From assembly GCF_003674065.1 (NCBI RefSeq), contig NZ_RDBE01000008.1, positions 177,636-225,265 on the forward strand: 47,630 nt of DNA. The letters run 5' to 3'. The notes beneath the pieces are model-generated. The model ran no database searches. It worked only from the letters and a program-made list of their open reading frames with translations, and was not told where the DNA came from. A program made the position numbers and the translations under genes. Position 1 is the first letter of the stretch. Each line of letters begins with the position of its first letter. Positions 25,584 through 34,379 of the stretch are shown piece by piece. The DNA is from Nocardioides mangrovicus. GTDB taxonomy: Bacteria; Actinomycetota; Actinomycetes; Propionibacteriales; Nocardioidaceae.

Positions 25584-27125
25584 TCACATCCGAAGGTCGA
25601 CCCCGCCCCGGGAGGGGACGGCGGCGACCTCGTGGATCGGCCGGCTCCCGCGGTCGCGGGATCCGGTGTCGGGGCCGTCCGTGGCCTGCTGGTCATCGCC
25701 CGTCCATGGCTGTGATGACTTCTGCTGAGTGCTGCTGTCGAAGTCGGCAGCAGGCTGCTGCCGCTCCTGGGACCGGTCCTCGGTCCCGTTCCCGCCGGCC
25801 GACCCGGACCCGGTGTCGGTGGTCGTGCTGGCCCCCGACAGGTCCGTGACGGTGAGGCGGTGGTCCTTGACGCCGATCTGCTCCAAGGCCCGGGTGAGCT
25901 CTGAGGACCCCGATGCGAGGGCCTCGCGGGCCTCCGCACCGGCGGCCAGTCGCACGTGCACGTCGCCGTGGCGCACCGTGAGCACGACGCGTACGTCGCC
26001 CAGCGCGCGTGGGTTGAGCTGCAGCGTCACGCGGTGCACGCCCTCGCCGTTGCTCGCCAGCCGGGTGACCTCGGGCACGACCTGGCCGGTGACGGCCGCC
26101 GACGTGGCGGTCGTCGTGGTCGCCGTGGGGGTCGCCGTGGGGCTCGTCGTCGTGGTCGTGGTGGTCGGGGCGATCGCACCCGCGGCCGCCGACTGCGCGA
26201 CGGCCTGGTCCGGCTGGCTCGCCTGGCTGGGCTGGCTCGTCTGGGTCTGGCTCGTCTGGGTCTGGCTCGCCTGGCTGGGCTGGCTCGTCTGGGTCTGACT
26301 CGCCTGGGTCTGACCCGCCTGGTCGGTCTGGCCCGACCCGACCGCCGGAGCGGCGGACGCGCCCGCGTCGGGCGTGCTGGTCGCCGCGGTCGCCGCGTCG
26401 TCGTGACCGGTCCTGGGCTTGTCGGCCGTGCCCTGGGTCGTGTCGGTGGTGCGCGCCGGGGTCGCCGGGGCCGTCGGCCTCGTCGGCTGCGGCGCGGCCT
26501 GGGCCGGCAGCGCCGTCGCGGTGGTGCCCGCGGTGGCGGACTCCTCGCCCGTCTGCTGGGCGGGCGCCGTGGTACCTGCCTGGCCGGCCGGGGTCGCGCC
26601 GGTGGCCGTGACGCCCTGGACGCCCTGGACGCTCGGGACGCCCGGGACGCCCGGGACGCCGCTGTTTCCGCCAGCGGCCACCGCCTGCTGCGCGGCCGGG
26701 GCGCTCAGGGCGGCCGAGACCGCGGCGGCCAGCCCGGCGGCTACGGGTGCGGTCACCACGAGGGACGAGAGCGCCAGCGCATCGGGCACCAGGCTCGCTG
26801 CCGAGGTCGGCTGGTTCGCCGCAGCAGTGGGGTCCGCCGCCGTGTCGGCGTCCTCGCCGGCGGTCGCGGACGCGGTCTGCTTGCCCGCGCGGCCCGTGCC
26901 CGGTTGGCCGGGCTGACCCGTCTGGCCGGGCTCACCGGCGTTCGCGCCGGTCGGGTCCGGGGCCACCGTGGGCACGGTCGTGGCCGGGACGGCCTGCAGG
27001 GCCTGCGACATCTGCTGGGCGAAGTCGCTCCCGGCGGCGGCGGGCTGAACGCTCGACGGGGTCGGCTGGGCGCCCGGCAGGATGGTCGGTTGGGCGGCCA
27101 TCGTCGGCATCGCGGGGGCGCTCAC
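25584..27125 (-). CDS. fliK: Flagellar hook-length control protein FliK
   Basis: Protein of 513 residues. Residues 1-330 are Pro/Ala/Thr/Gln-rich and probably disordered, including repeats of SQTQTSQPSQAS. A conserved C-terminal hook-length domain (about residues 355-430) carries VTLQLNPRALGDVRVVLTVRHGDVHV-L and L-RALEQIGV, which matches the Flg_hook family with its LNP-LG-V core. FliK measures the hook and switches export specificity. GTG 27125 overlaps the stop of the preceding hydrolase gene (GTGA). Location before flgD supports the call. Confidence 0.82.
   Translation of the reverse strand: MSAPAMPTMAAQPTILPGAQPTPSSVQPAAAGSDFAQQMSQALQAVPATTVPTVAPDPTGANAGEPGQTGQPGQPGTGRAGKQTASATAGEDADTAADPTAAANQPTSAASLVPDALALSSLVVTAPVAAGLAAAVSAALSAPAAQQAVAAGGNSGVPGVPGVPSVQGVQGVTATGATPAGQAGTTAPAQQTGEESATAGTTATALPAQAAPQPTRPTAPATPARTTDTTQGTADKPRTGHDDAATAATSTPDAGASAAPAVGSGQTDQAGQTQASQTQTSQPSQASQTQTSQTQTSQPSQASQPDQAVAQSAAAGAIAPTTTTTTTSPTATPTATTTTATSAAVTGQVVPEVTRLASNGEGVHRVTLQLNPRALGDVRVVLTVRHGDVHVRLAAGAEAREALASGSSELTRALEQIGVKDHRLTVTDLSGASTTTDTGSGSAGGNGTEDRSQERQQPAADFDSSTQQKSSQPWTGDDQQATDGPDTGSRDRGSRPIHEVAAVPSRGGVDLRM
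26207..26320 (-). repeat. Short degenerate repeats in fliK
   Basis: The coding strand repeats units encoding SQTQTSQ and PSQASQ, about 20 bases each. On the plus strand the repeats read as runs of GGCTCGTCTGGGTCT. Such repeats can vary in number and may change the length of the FliK ruler. Confidence 0.65.
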
Positions 27126-28117
27126 GACGCGCTCCGCAGGTTGCTCATGATGGCGCTGACGTAGTGCTGGGTCTCCGAGTAGGGCGGGATGCCGCCGTAC
27201 TTGAGCACCGCACCGGGCCCGGCGTTGTACGCGGCCAGCGCGAGCTGGGTGCTGCCGAACCGGTTCTGCAGGTCGCGCAGCATCCGGGCCGCACCGTCGA
27301 CGGCCTGCGTGGGGTCGGTGGCGTCGGTGACGCCGAGCCCCTTGGCCGTGCCGGGCATCAGCTGCATCAGGCCGCGGGCGCCCGCGGGGCTGACGGCGTC
27401 GGCGCGGTAGCCGCTCTCCTGCTTGGCCACGGCCGAGAGCAGGCTCGGGCTCACGCCGTACTTGGCGCCGGCGGCGTTGAACAGGTTGGCGTAGGGCACC
27501 CCGGAGACCGCGGTGTCGGACGTGGCGGCGGCGGTGGTGCGCTGGGTGGCGCTGGTGCTCGACGTGGCGGTGGTACCGGCGTCGGGCAGGATCCGGCGGA
27601 TGTAGTCCGGGGTAGAGGGCACGTCCACCAGTCGGACGTCCAGCCCGGTGCGGGGGGCCTCGATCATCTTGCCGTTGCCGACGTAGATCGCGATGTGGTC
27701 GGCGCCGTTGTTGCGCGAGGAGTTGTTCCAGGCGATGAGGTCCCCGGGCTGGGCCTCCTCGAGGCTGGCCACCGCGCGGCCGGAGCGGGCCTGGTCGGCG
27801 GAGAGCCGCGGGAGCGAGATGCCGAACTTGGCGTAGGTCTGCTGCACCAGGCCCGAGCAGTCGACGCCCTTGCTCATCGAGTTGCCGCCCCACACGTAGG
27901 GGACGCCGATGGCGGTGGAGGCCTCCTTGACGATGTCCGCGCCGGTGACGCCGCCGTCGTCGGCGGTGGCCGTGGCGCTGGTGGTGCCGGCGTCGCGCAG
28001 GGCGGAGGCGAACGAGGTGGAGTCGAGGCTCTGCAGCGAGCTGGTCTCGACCGGCGTCATCTGCGCGAGCCGCGACTGCAGCTCCTGGATGCGCGAGGTG
28101 ATGGTGTCGATGCTCAT
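27122..28117 (-). CDS. Flagellar-operon peptidoglycan hydrolase: NlpC/P60 plus SLT lytic transglycosylase
   Basis: Two wall-cutting domains in one 331-residue protein. Residues about 60-175 are an NlpC/P60 endopeptidase with the catalytic Cys in GVDCSGLVQ and the His in ADHIAIYVG. Residues about 205-325 are a lytic transglycosylase domain with the catalytic Glu in AKQESGYRADAVSPAGARGLMQLMPGTA and AYNAGPGAV. A Thr/Ser linker joins them. No signal peptide is visible, so export by the flagellar type III system is likely (inference). It occupies the position between fliJ and fliK, with 4-base overlaps on both sides, and probably opens the wall for the rod in place of FlgJ. Confidence 0.85.
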   Translation of the reverse strand: MSIDTITSRIQELQSRLAQMTPVETSSLQSLDSTSFASALRDAGTTSATATADDGGVTGADIVKEASTAIGVPYVWGGNSMSKGVDCSGLVQQTYAKFGISLPRLSADQARSGRAVASLEEAQPGDLIAWNNSSRNNGADHIAIYVGNGKMIEAPRTGLDVRLVDVPSTPDYIRRILPDAGTTATSSTSATQRTTAAATSDTAVSGVPYANLFNAAGAKYGVSPSLLSAVAKQESGYRADAVSPAGARGLMQLMPGTAKGLGVTDATDPTQAVDGAARMLRDLQNRFGSTQLALAAYNAGPGAVLKYGGIPPYSETQHYVSAIMSNLRSAS

Positions 28118-28548
28118 GAGGCCACCGGCCCGGTGGTCCGGGTGCGCAGCCAGAGCTGGGTGGCGACCTCGTCCTGGCTGCGTGCCTCGGCGCGGGCCCG
28201 CTCGGCGCGCGCCTCGTCGCGGCGCCGCTCCTGGAGCATCTCGATCGAGCGGAGCCGGGTGCGGTCGGCCTGCCAGTGGGCACGGGCCGAGAGCGAGACG
28301 TTCTGTGCGCTCTCGAGGTCCTCGCGGGCCTGCTGCAGCAGCTCGCCCAGGGCCAGCAGCCCCTGCCGCAGCTGCACCAGCTCGCCGGCGCTGCTGACGG
28401 TGGTGGTGCCGTGGCTGGTGAGCTGCCGGTCGAGCCGGGCGACCTGCTCGCCGGCGCGGTTGACCTCGCGCTCGGCCATCAGCAGGCCGTAGCGGCTGTC
28501 CTCCTCGCGCACGCGACGCACCCGCGCCACGGCCTCGAGCCCGCTCAT
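28114..28548 (-). CDS. fliJ: Flagellar export chaperone-like protein FliJ
   Basis: A 144-residue protein predicted to be almost wholly coiled coil, rich in Arg, Glu, Gln and Leu, with heptad-like patterns such as EREVNRAGEQVARLDRQL. Sequence conservation in FliJ is poor, so the call rests on size, helical character and position directly after fliI. In the family FliJ sits in the FliI hexamer and links the ATPase to FlhA. It starts within the fliI stop (ATGA) and ends within the start of the hydrolase gene (ATGA). Confidence 0.72.
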   Translation of the reverse strand: MSGLEAVARVRRVREEDSRYGLLMAEREVNRAGEQVARLDRQLTSHGTTTVSSAGELVQLRQGLLALGELLQQAREDLESAQNVSLSARAHWQADRTRLRSIEMLQERRRDEARAERARAEARSQDEVATQLWLRTRTTGPVAS

Positions 28549-29843
28549 GCGTTCACCATCAGGTGCAGGCGCTGCCAGGTGGCGGCGACGTCGGTCGGGT
28601 CGTCCATCGACTGGCGCAGGAACTGATCGATGTGCGGCATCAGGGTGAGCGCGGCGTCGGCGTCGGCGTCGGAGCCGGCGACGTAAGCGCCGATCTCGAC
28701 CAGGTCACGCACGTCGCGGTGGGCCGCGAGCAGCCGACGCAGCCGGGCCGCGTCCTGCTGCTGCTCCTTGGTGGTCACGGCGCCGGAGACGCGGGAGATG
28801 GACTCCAGGACGTCGATGGCCGGGAAGTGGGCGGCGGTGGCCAGCCGGCGCGAGAGCACCACGTGGCCGTCGAGGATCGAGCGGGCGGTGTCGCCGATCG
28901 GGTCCTGCAGGTCGTCGCCCTCGATGAGGATCGTGTAGAGGCCGGTGATGCTGCCGTGCTCGCTGGTGCCGGCCCGCTCGAGCAGGCGGGGCATCAAGGT
29001 GAACACGCTCGGCGGGTAGCCGCGGGTGGCGGGCGGCTCGCCCGCCGAGAGGCCGATCTCGCGCTGCGCCATCGCCACCCGGGTCAGGCTGTCCATCATC
29101 AAGACGACGTCGTTGCCGGAGTCGCGGAAGTGCTCGGCGATGCGGGTGGCGACGAACGCCGAGCGCAGCCGCTCGACCGGCGGAGCGTCGGAGGTGGACA
29201 CGACCACCACGGAACGGGCGAGGCCCTCGGGGCCGAGGTCGTTCTCGATGAACTCGCGGACCTCGCGGCCCCGCTCCCCCACCAGGGCGATGACCGAGAC
29301 CTGGGCGTCGGTGCCGCGGGCGACCATCGAGAGCAGGCTGGACTTGCCGACGCCGGAGCCGGCCATGATGCCGATGCGCTGGCCGCGACCGCAGGGCACG
29401 AGGCCGTCGAGGGCGCGGACGCCCAGGCCGACCTGCTGGTCGATGCGGGGGCGGGTCAGGGCTCCGGGCGCAGTGTTCTCGACGCTCACGCGCGGCAGGT
29501 GCGACAGCGGCGGCCCGCCGTCGATGGGACGGCCCAGGCCGTCGAGCACCCGGCCGCGCAGCTCGTCGCCGACACCCACGGTGAGCGGACCGCCGGTGCC
29601 CTGCACCGGGGCGCCGACCATGAGGCCGGCCGTCGTGCCCAGCGGCAGGCACACCAGGCCCTGCGGCCCGGCGGCGACCACCTCGGCCATGACCGGCGAG
29701 GCGCCCTCGATGAGCAGCAGGTCGCCGACGGCGGCGGCCAGTCCGGTGACCCGGACCTGGAGGCCGAGCAGCTCGGCCACCCGGCCGAGCCGGACCGGGC
29801 GAGCGGCCTCGGTGAGGCGCTCGAGCAGCAGGTTCGTGGTCAT
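28545..29843 (-). CDS. fliI: Flagellum-specific ATPase FliI
   Basis: Export ATPase of 432 residues, of F1-beta-like fold. The Walker A motif is in GIMAGSGVGKSSLLSM (about 165), Walker B in VVLMMDSLTRVAMAQREIGL, and the FliI/YscN signature GEPPATRGYPPSVF follows. The ASPVMAEVV and DGLGRPIDGG segments are typical of the N-terminal beta-barrel. ATG 29843 overlaps the fliH stop by four bases. Works with FliH and FliJ, both adjacent, to feed subunits into the flagellar type III export gate, whose genes are not in this window. Confidence 0.95.
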   Translation of the reverse strand: MTTNLLLERLTEAARPVRLGRVAELLGLQVRVTGLAAAVGDLLLIEGASPVMAEVVAAGPQGLVCLPLGTTAGLMVGAPVQGTGGPLTVGVGDELRGRVLDGLGRPIDGGPPLSHLPRVSVENTAPGALTRPRIDQQVGLGVRALDGLVPCGRGQRIGIMAGSGVGKSSLLSMVARGTDAQVSVIALVGERGREVREFIENDLGPEGLARSVVVVSTSDAPPVERLRSAFVATRIAEHFRDSGNDVVLMMDSLTRVAMAQREIGLSAGEPPATRGYPPSVFTLMPRLLERAGTSEHGSITGLYTILIEGDDLQDPIGDTARSILDGHVVLSRRLATAAHFPAIDVLESISRVSGAVTTKEQQQDAARLRRLLAAHRDVRDLVEIGAYVAGSDADADAALTLMPHIDQFLRQSMDDPTDVAATWQRLHLMVNA

Positions 29844-30526
29844 GAGAGCACCTGCCGGACCCGGGCCAGCGCGCGGTCCACACGCAGGTCCACGACGCTC
29901 TCGTCGAGCTCGACCAGGGCGTCGGCGGGACCCAGTGCGGCGTCGGCGACGACGGTGACCGAGGCGGGCAGGTCGACGGCCGCCTCGTCGGCGTGGCTCG
30001 GGTGCAGCCGGACGACGGCCGCGGCCCCGCTGGGCAGCTCGGCCCGGACGCGGTCCACGACGTCGGCGACGCTCTGCGCGGCGGCGGCCTCGCCCAGCGC
30101 CGCGGCGGTGACGGCGTAGGCCAGCTCGCTCACGTCGGTCTCCAGCCGCCGGCTGAGCACGGCGGCGGCGGCGGCCAGGTCCTCGGCGGCGGCGATGAGG
30201 GCCTGGCGGGCGGCCGCGAGCTCCTGGCGCCGCCGGGCGGCGACGTCGGCGGCCTCGGCCCGGGCCTGGGCGACGACCCGCTCGGAGGCGGCAGCCGCCT
30301 CTCGCATGCCCTGGGCCCAGCCGACGGCGTAGCCCTCGCTGTGCGCGGCCTGCCGGGCGCGGTCGGCCAGCGCGTCGAGGGTGTGCTCGAGCACGGCGTC
30401 GCCGCGGGTGTGGTCGTGGCCCAGCCGGGTCCACACGCCCGAGCGGAGGTCGGGCGTCGGCAGCGGCGTGGCGGTCGCGGCCGAGGCCCCGCCGCCGCGC
30501 AGCACGCGCTCAGACGATGAGGTCAT
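29840..30526 (-). CDS. fliH: Flagellar assembly protein FliH (ATPase regulator)
   Basis: An Ala-rich, mostly helical protein of 228 residues: an N-terminal variable part, a long coiled coil (about 55-125), and a C-terminal region with RLHPSHADEA and VDLRVDRALARVRQVL, resembling the FliH/YscL/V-ATPase E family end. FliH dimers hold FliI and regulate its activity. It overlaps the fliG end by 17 bases and the fliI start by four. Position between fliG and fliI is the main support, as FliH sequences diverge strongly. Confidence 0.82.
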   Translation of the reverse strand: MTSSSERVLRGGGASAATATPLPTPDLRSGVWTRLGHDHTRGDAVLEHTLDALADRARQAAHSEGYAVGWAQGMREAAAASERVVAQARAEAADVAARRRQELAAARQALIAAAEDLAAAAAVLSRRLETDVSELAYAVTAAALGEAAAAQSVADVVDRVRAELPSGAAAVVRLHPSHADEAAVDLPASVTVVADAALGPADALVELDESVVDLRVDRALARVRQVLS

Positions 30527-31523
30527 CGTCGCCCCCGCGGTGCAGCATGATCTGGCCCTGCTCCTCGAGCTGGCGGATCGCGCGGATGATCTCCTGCTGC
30601 GCCTCCTCGACCTGCGCCAGCCGCACCGGGCCGAGCAGCTCGACCTCCTCGAGCAGGTTCTCAGCGGCCCGCTCGGAGAGGTTGGAGGTGATCTTCTCGC
30701 GCACGACGTCGGGCACGCCCTTGAGCGCCAGCGCCAGCTGGCCGCTCTCGATCTGGCGCAGCACGAGCTGCACCGACCGGTCGTCGAGGCTGGTGATGTC
30801 CTCGAACATGAACATCCGGCTCTTGACCTCGTCGGCGAGCGCGGCGTCGAGTGACTCCAGGCCCTCCACGATCTGCCGCTCGGTGGAGCGGTCGGAGCGG
30901 TTGATGATGTTGACCAGCGGGTCCAGGCCGCCGACGCGCGACATCTGGCTGGGCTGCAGCATCGAGGACAGCTTGCGCTCCAGGACGCTCTCGACCGCGC
31001 GGATGATCTCCGGGGAGGTCTGGTCCATCACGGCGATCCGGTGCGCGACCTGGGCCTGCTGCTCCGGCGGCAGGCCGGAGAGCAGCAGGGAGGCCTTGTC
31101 GGCGGTCATGTGGGCGAGCACCAGCGCGATGACCTGCGGGTGCTCGTCGACGATGAACTGGCGCAGCTGGGCCGGGTCGGCCTGGTGCAGGAACTGGAAG
31201 GGCATCGAGATCGCGGCCGCGTTGAGCCGGTCGATGATCTCGGCCGCCCGCTCGCTGCCCAGCGACTTCTCCAGCAGCTGCTGGGCGAAGCCCAGGCCGC
31301 CCTTGGCGATGTGGGCCCGCGCGGTCATGATGTCGCGGAACTCGCTCATCACGCGCACCGACTCGTCGGCCTCGACGGCCTCCAGCCGTGCGATCTCGGC
31401 CGTGATGGTCTCCACCTCGGTAGGACTGAGCTTGGACAGCACCGCGGAGGCGCGCTCCCGGCCCATCTGGATGAGCAGCACGGCGGCCTTGCGGACGCCG
31501 GGGCTGGCGACGAGCTGCGACAT
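30510..31523 (-). CDS. fliG: Flagellar motor switch protein FliG
   Basis: Rotor component of 337 residues that contacts FliF, FliM and the stator. The N-terminal domain starts VRKAAVLLIQMG. The middle domain has the conserved EHPQVIALVLAHM (EHPQ motif). The C-terminal torque helix appears as SRMFMFEDITSLDDRSVQLVLRQI, with charged residues for stator contact, and is followed by SERAAENLLEEVELLGPVR. It starts at the last base of the fliF stop (TGATG). All three FliG domains are intact, so torque generation is expected, although motAB and fliM are elsewhere. Confidence 0.96.
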   Translation of the reverse strand: MSQLVASPGVRKAAVLLIQMGRERASAVLSKLSPTEVETITAEIARLEAVEADESVRVMSEFRDIMTARAHIAKGGLGFAQQLLEKSLGSERAAEIIDRLNAAAISMPFQFLHQADPAQLRQFIVDEHPQVIALVLAHMTADKASLLLSGLPPEQQAQVAHRIAVMDQTSPEIIRAVESVLERKLSSMLQPSQMSRVGGLDPLVNIINRSDRSTERQIVEGLESLDAALADEVKSRMFMFEDITSLDDRSVQLVLRQIESGQLALALKGVPDVVREKITSNLSERAAENLLEEVELLGPVRLAQVEEAQQEIIRAIRQLEEQGQIMLHRGGDDDLIV

Positions 31524-33124
31524 CAGCGGTCAGCCATCCAGCCGCGCAGGAGGGCGGCGACGTCGTCGGGTTGGCTCTCGACCAGCTGGGTCAGCTCGGA
31601 CTGCAGGTCCTTGGTCGGGTCCGGTGCCTCGAGGCTCAGCAGCTGCGTGGCCGGGCTCTCCACCACGCGCTGGGCCTCCTCGCGCCGGGCCGCGTCGTTG
31701 CGCAGCTGCTCGACGACGTAGGTGGTCTGCTCGGCGCGCTGCTTGGCGCGCTTGCGGCCGCGCAGCCAGAGGAACAGCAGGCCCAGCAGGACCAGGACCC
31801 CGACGCCGATGTTGCGGTAGAGGCTCATCTTCGAGGCCTTCGCGGCTGCGGCGTCGCTGGCCTTGAGCTCGGCGGCGGCGGACTTCTCAGCGCTGCGGTC
31901 GAAGGGCAGCACCGAGACCCGCAGGGTGTCACCGCGGGCCGGGTCGATCCCCAGCGCGGAGGTGATCATCTTCTGGATCTCGGCCGGCTTGGTCGAGGCG
32001 GCGGCGGTCTGGTCGAGCGCGACGGCCACGTGCAGCTGCTGCACCGAGCCGGGGGCGCTGGTGACCTGCTGGGTTGTGGTGTCCAGGGCGCTGTCGGAGG
32101 TCTCGGAGGACTTCTTGTAGGTGGAGGCGGAGCTCCCCGAGCCGGTCGTGGTGGTCGTGGTCGAGGTGTCCATCTGGCCGTCGGGGCCGACCACGCCGGT
32201 GGGCGTGGAGCCGCCGGCGCCGGTGTAGTCCTCGGTGTTCTTGGTGCTCGACAGGGTCAGCCCGTTGGGGTCGGACTGCTTGTAGGTCCGGCTCTGGGTG
32301 GTGGTCTTGTCGAAGTTGAGGTCGGCGGTGACCTGGACGTCGGCGTTGCCGTCGCCCACGACGCGGTTCAGCAGCGTCTGGGCCTTCGCCTCGGCCTGCT
32401 TCTGGTAGGACTCCACGTACTGGTTGCGCGAGCTGGCGCCGGCCGCGCCGGTGTCGCTCTGGTTGGAGAGCAGCTGGCCCTTGGAGTCGGCGACCGTGAC
32501 GTCGCTGGCCTTCATGCCGTCGATGCTGGCGGCGACCAGGTGGACGATGGCCTGCACCTGGTTCTGGTTCAGCGTCACGCCGCTGCGGGTCTGCACCAGC
32601 ACCGAGGCGGTCGGCTTGCCCTGCTTGTCGGAGAAGACCTGCTTCTCGGGGATGGCCAGGTGCACGACGGCGGTCTGCACGCCGTCCATCGCCTCGATGG
32701 TCTTGGTGAGCTCACCCTCCATCGCGCGCTTGAAGTCGGTCTGCTGCTGGAACTCCGAGGTCGAGAGGCTCTGCTTGTCCAAGATGGAGTAGCCGCCGTC
32801 GGAACCGCTGGGGATGCCCTCGCCGCTGAGCTGGATGCGGGTCTTGTAGACCTCGCTGCGCGGCACCATCACGGTGTCGCCGCCGTTGGCGATCTTGTAC
32901 TTCACACCCTCGGTGTCGAGCTGCTGGACGACCGCGGAGGCGTCGGAGTCCGAGAGCCCGCTGAACAGGGGCGCGTAGTCGGGCTGGGAGACCCAGCGGA
33001 AGACCAGGACCGCACCGAGCAGCAGGGCACCGGTGCCGATGAGGGCCACCACCTTCTGCCCGGCGGTGAAGCCGGAGAAGGTGCGCTGCATTCCGGAGAG
33101 CCGGCCGAGAACCAGGTCCTTCAT
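31523..33124 (-). CDS. fliF: Flagellar MS-ring protein FliF
   Basis: Membrane ring protein of 533 residues. Two transmembrane segments flank a large extracytoplasmic part: GQKVVALIGTGALLLGAVLV near residue 24 and VGVLVLLGLLFLWLRG near residue 440. Ring-building motifs include YAPLFSGLS, VYKTRIQLSGEGIP and the E-ELTKTIEAMDGVQ-AVVHLAIPE block. The C-terminal tail ends PDDVAALLRGWMAD, the FliG-binding peptide. Start ATG 33124 shares a base with the fliE stop. Length is typical of actinobacterial and Bacillus FliF. Confidence 0.95.
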   Translation of the reverse strand: MKDLVLGRLSGMQRTFSGFTAGQKVVALIGTGALLLGAVLVFRWVSQPDYAPLFSGLSDSDASAVVQQLDTEGVKYKIANGGDTVMVPRSEVYKTRIQLSGEGIPSGSDGGYSILDKQSLSTSEFQQQTDFKRAMEGELTKTIEAMDGVQTAVVHLAIPEKQVFSDKQGKPTASVLVQTRSGVTLNQNQVQAIVHLVAASIDGMKASDVTVADSKGQLLSNQSDTGAAGASSRNQYVESYQKQAEAKAQTLLNRVVGDGNADVQVTADLNFDKTTTQSRTYKQSDPNGLTLSSTKNTEDYTGAGGSTPTGVVGPDGQMDTSTTTTTTGSGSSASTYKKSSETSDSALDTTTQQVTSAPGSVQQLHVAVALDQTAAASTKPAEIQKMITSALGIDPARGDTLRVSVLPFDRSAEKSAAAELKASDAAAAKASKMSLYRNIGVGVLVLLGLLFLWLRGRKRAKQRAEQTTYVVEQLRNDAARREEAQRVVESPATQLLSLEAPDPTKDLQSELTQLVESQPDDVAALLRGWMADR

Positions 33125-33489
33125 CAGACGGGCATCCTCATGATCTCGTTGAACGCGTCGAGCGCCTTGTTGCGCACGGCGACGGTGAGCTGGGTGGTCA
33201 CGGCGGCCTCCGTGGCCGCGATCGTGTAGTGGTGCATCGCGTCGAGGTCACCGGTGGCGGCCTTCACGGCCAGCTGGTCGGTGTTCTTCTGCACCGACTC
33301 CAGCCGGTCGATCCCGTCGAGGACGAGGTCGCCGAACCCGGAGCCGGAGGCCTCGGACGTACCGGTCGTGCCGGAGGTGCCGCTCAGGCTCGTGGTGGCG
33401 TTGTTGCCGTTGACCGCGGAGGCGGCGCTGAGCTGCTGGGTGGCCAGGGGGCTGAAGCCGCTGACGGCCTCGACACCGGAGACGCTCAT
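33124..33489 (-). CDS. fliE: Flagellar rod-MS-ring adapter FliE
   Basis: A 121-residue protein joining the MS ring to the rod. The N-terminus is low complexity; the conserved C-terminal half includes [32 protein letters not shown] and [21 protein letters not shown], the family signature. ATG 33489 begins one base after the flgC stop (TGACATG). A GTG at 33498 in frame is an alternative that overlaps flgC. Its place between flgC and fliF is canonical. Confidence 0.92.
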   Translation of the reverse strand: MSVSGVEAVSGFSPLATQQLSAASAVNGNNATTSLSGTSGTTGTSEASGSGFGDLVLDGIDRLESVQKNTDQLAVKAATGDLDAMHHYTIAATEAAVTTQLTVAVRNKALDAFNEIMRMPV

Positions 33490-33490
33490 G

Positions 33491-33883
33491 TCAGCCACGT
33501 CCGATCGAGAGGGCGGACTCGTAGGTCTCCTGGGCGTCCTTGGTCACCTGGACCGAGGCCTGAAAGCCGCGCTGGGCCATCACGAGCTGGGTCATCTGGC
33601 TCGACATGTCGATGTCGGGCTCGCGCACGTTGCCGTCGGCGTCGGCCAACGGGCTGTCGGGGTCGTTGACGACCCGACCGGTCGGGTCGCCCTCGACGAC
33701 ACCGGCCACCTGCACCCCGCCGCCCGGCTTGGCCTGGGCGACGACGTACTGCGCCTGGAAGGCGTTCTCGCTGGTCGAGGTGGCGGTGTTGACGTTGGCG
33801 ATGTTGTTCGCGAGCGCGTCCAGCCAGGTCTGGTGGAAGCCCATGCTGGAGCTGGCGATGTTGAGCAGGTCGAAGGCGCCCAT
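33491..33883 (-). CDS. flgC: Flagellar basal-body rod protein FlgC
   Basis: Proximal rod subunit of 130 residues. It shows the rod motif in [33 protein letters not shown] and the C-terminal [28 protein letters not shown]. The conserved internal [17 protein letters not shown] loop is typical of FlgC. It starts at ATG 33883, which shares one base with the flgB stop. Length is close to Bacillus FlgC (150). Confidence 0.93.
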   Translation of the reverse strand: MGAFDLLNIASSSMGFHQTWLDALANNIANVNTATSTSENAFQAQYVVAQAKPGGGVQVAGVVEGDPTGRVVNDPDSPLADADGNVREPDIDMSSQMTQLVMAQRGFQASVQVTKDAQETYESALSIGRG

Positions 33884-34254
33884 CACGCACCGGTCCCGAT
33901 CGCGTCCTTGATCACGGTGAACTGGTCGTTCACCGCGCGGCTGAGCAGCTGGTACTGGTACTGCGACTGGGCCGCGGACAGCGTCTCCTTGCGCAGGTCG
34001 ACGTTGTTGCCGTTGGCCCCGACCGGGGTGTCGGTGGCCTCGGTGGAGTACGTGACGTCGCCGCTGGAGGTGTCGGTGATGTCGCCGGACTCGACCGCGT
34101 CGCGCAGCGAGCTCTCGAAGTCGAGGCTGCTGGCGCGGAAGTTCGGGGTGTCGACGTTCGCGATGTTGTTCGCGGTCACCTGCTGGCGGGCGGTGACCCC
34201 GTCGAGCGCGACGCTCAGCACGCGGGTCACGGCATCGTTGACGGCCAGGGACAT
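33883..34254 (-). CDS. flgB: Flagellar basal-body rod protein FlgB
   Basis: Proximal rod subunit of 123 residues and first gene of the main flagellar operon. The N-terminus has V-LDGVTARQQVTANNIANVDTPNFRA; the C-terminus has VDLRKETLSAAQSQYQYQLLSRAVND, both diagnostic. ATG 34254 has AAGGAG with good spacing. Upstream, 233 bases separate it from the chemotaxis operon on the same strand. That gap holds a sigma-28-like promoter and a palindromic box shared with fliA. Confidence 0.93.
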   Translation of the reverse strand: MSLAVNDAVTRVLSVALDGVTARQQVTANNIANVDTPNFRASSLDFESSLRDAVESGDITDTSSGDVTYSTEATDTPVGANGNNVDLRKETLSAAQSQYQYQLLSRAVNDQFTVIKDAIGTGA

Positions 34255-34337
34255 GGCGCTCCTTCGCGGACGGGGAACTGACGGCGGTACTGCGCCAATC
34301 CGTCGGCGAGGAGGTGAGCGATCCGTGCTCGGGTGGG

Positions 34338-34365
34338 GGGTCGGCCGCGAGATGCGGCACTTGAG
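34338..34365 (-). promoter_or_regulatory. Sigma-28-like promoter of the flgB operon
   Basis: Minus-strand CTCAA (34361-34365), 15 bases, GCCGACCC (34338-34345). The -35 box and spacing are identical to fliC; the -10 box has C for T at the sixth position and is the weakest of the six sites. The expected leader is about 75 bases. Confidence 0.55.
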
Positions 34366-34379
34366 ACGTTCGTGGGGAT

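Noticed and set aside
26200-26330. CRISPR array or tandem DNA repeat element
   Set aside because: The repeats are short, degenerate, without unique spacers, and lie in frame inside fliK, so they are protein low complexity.
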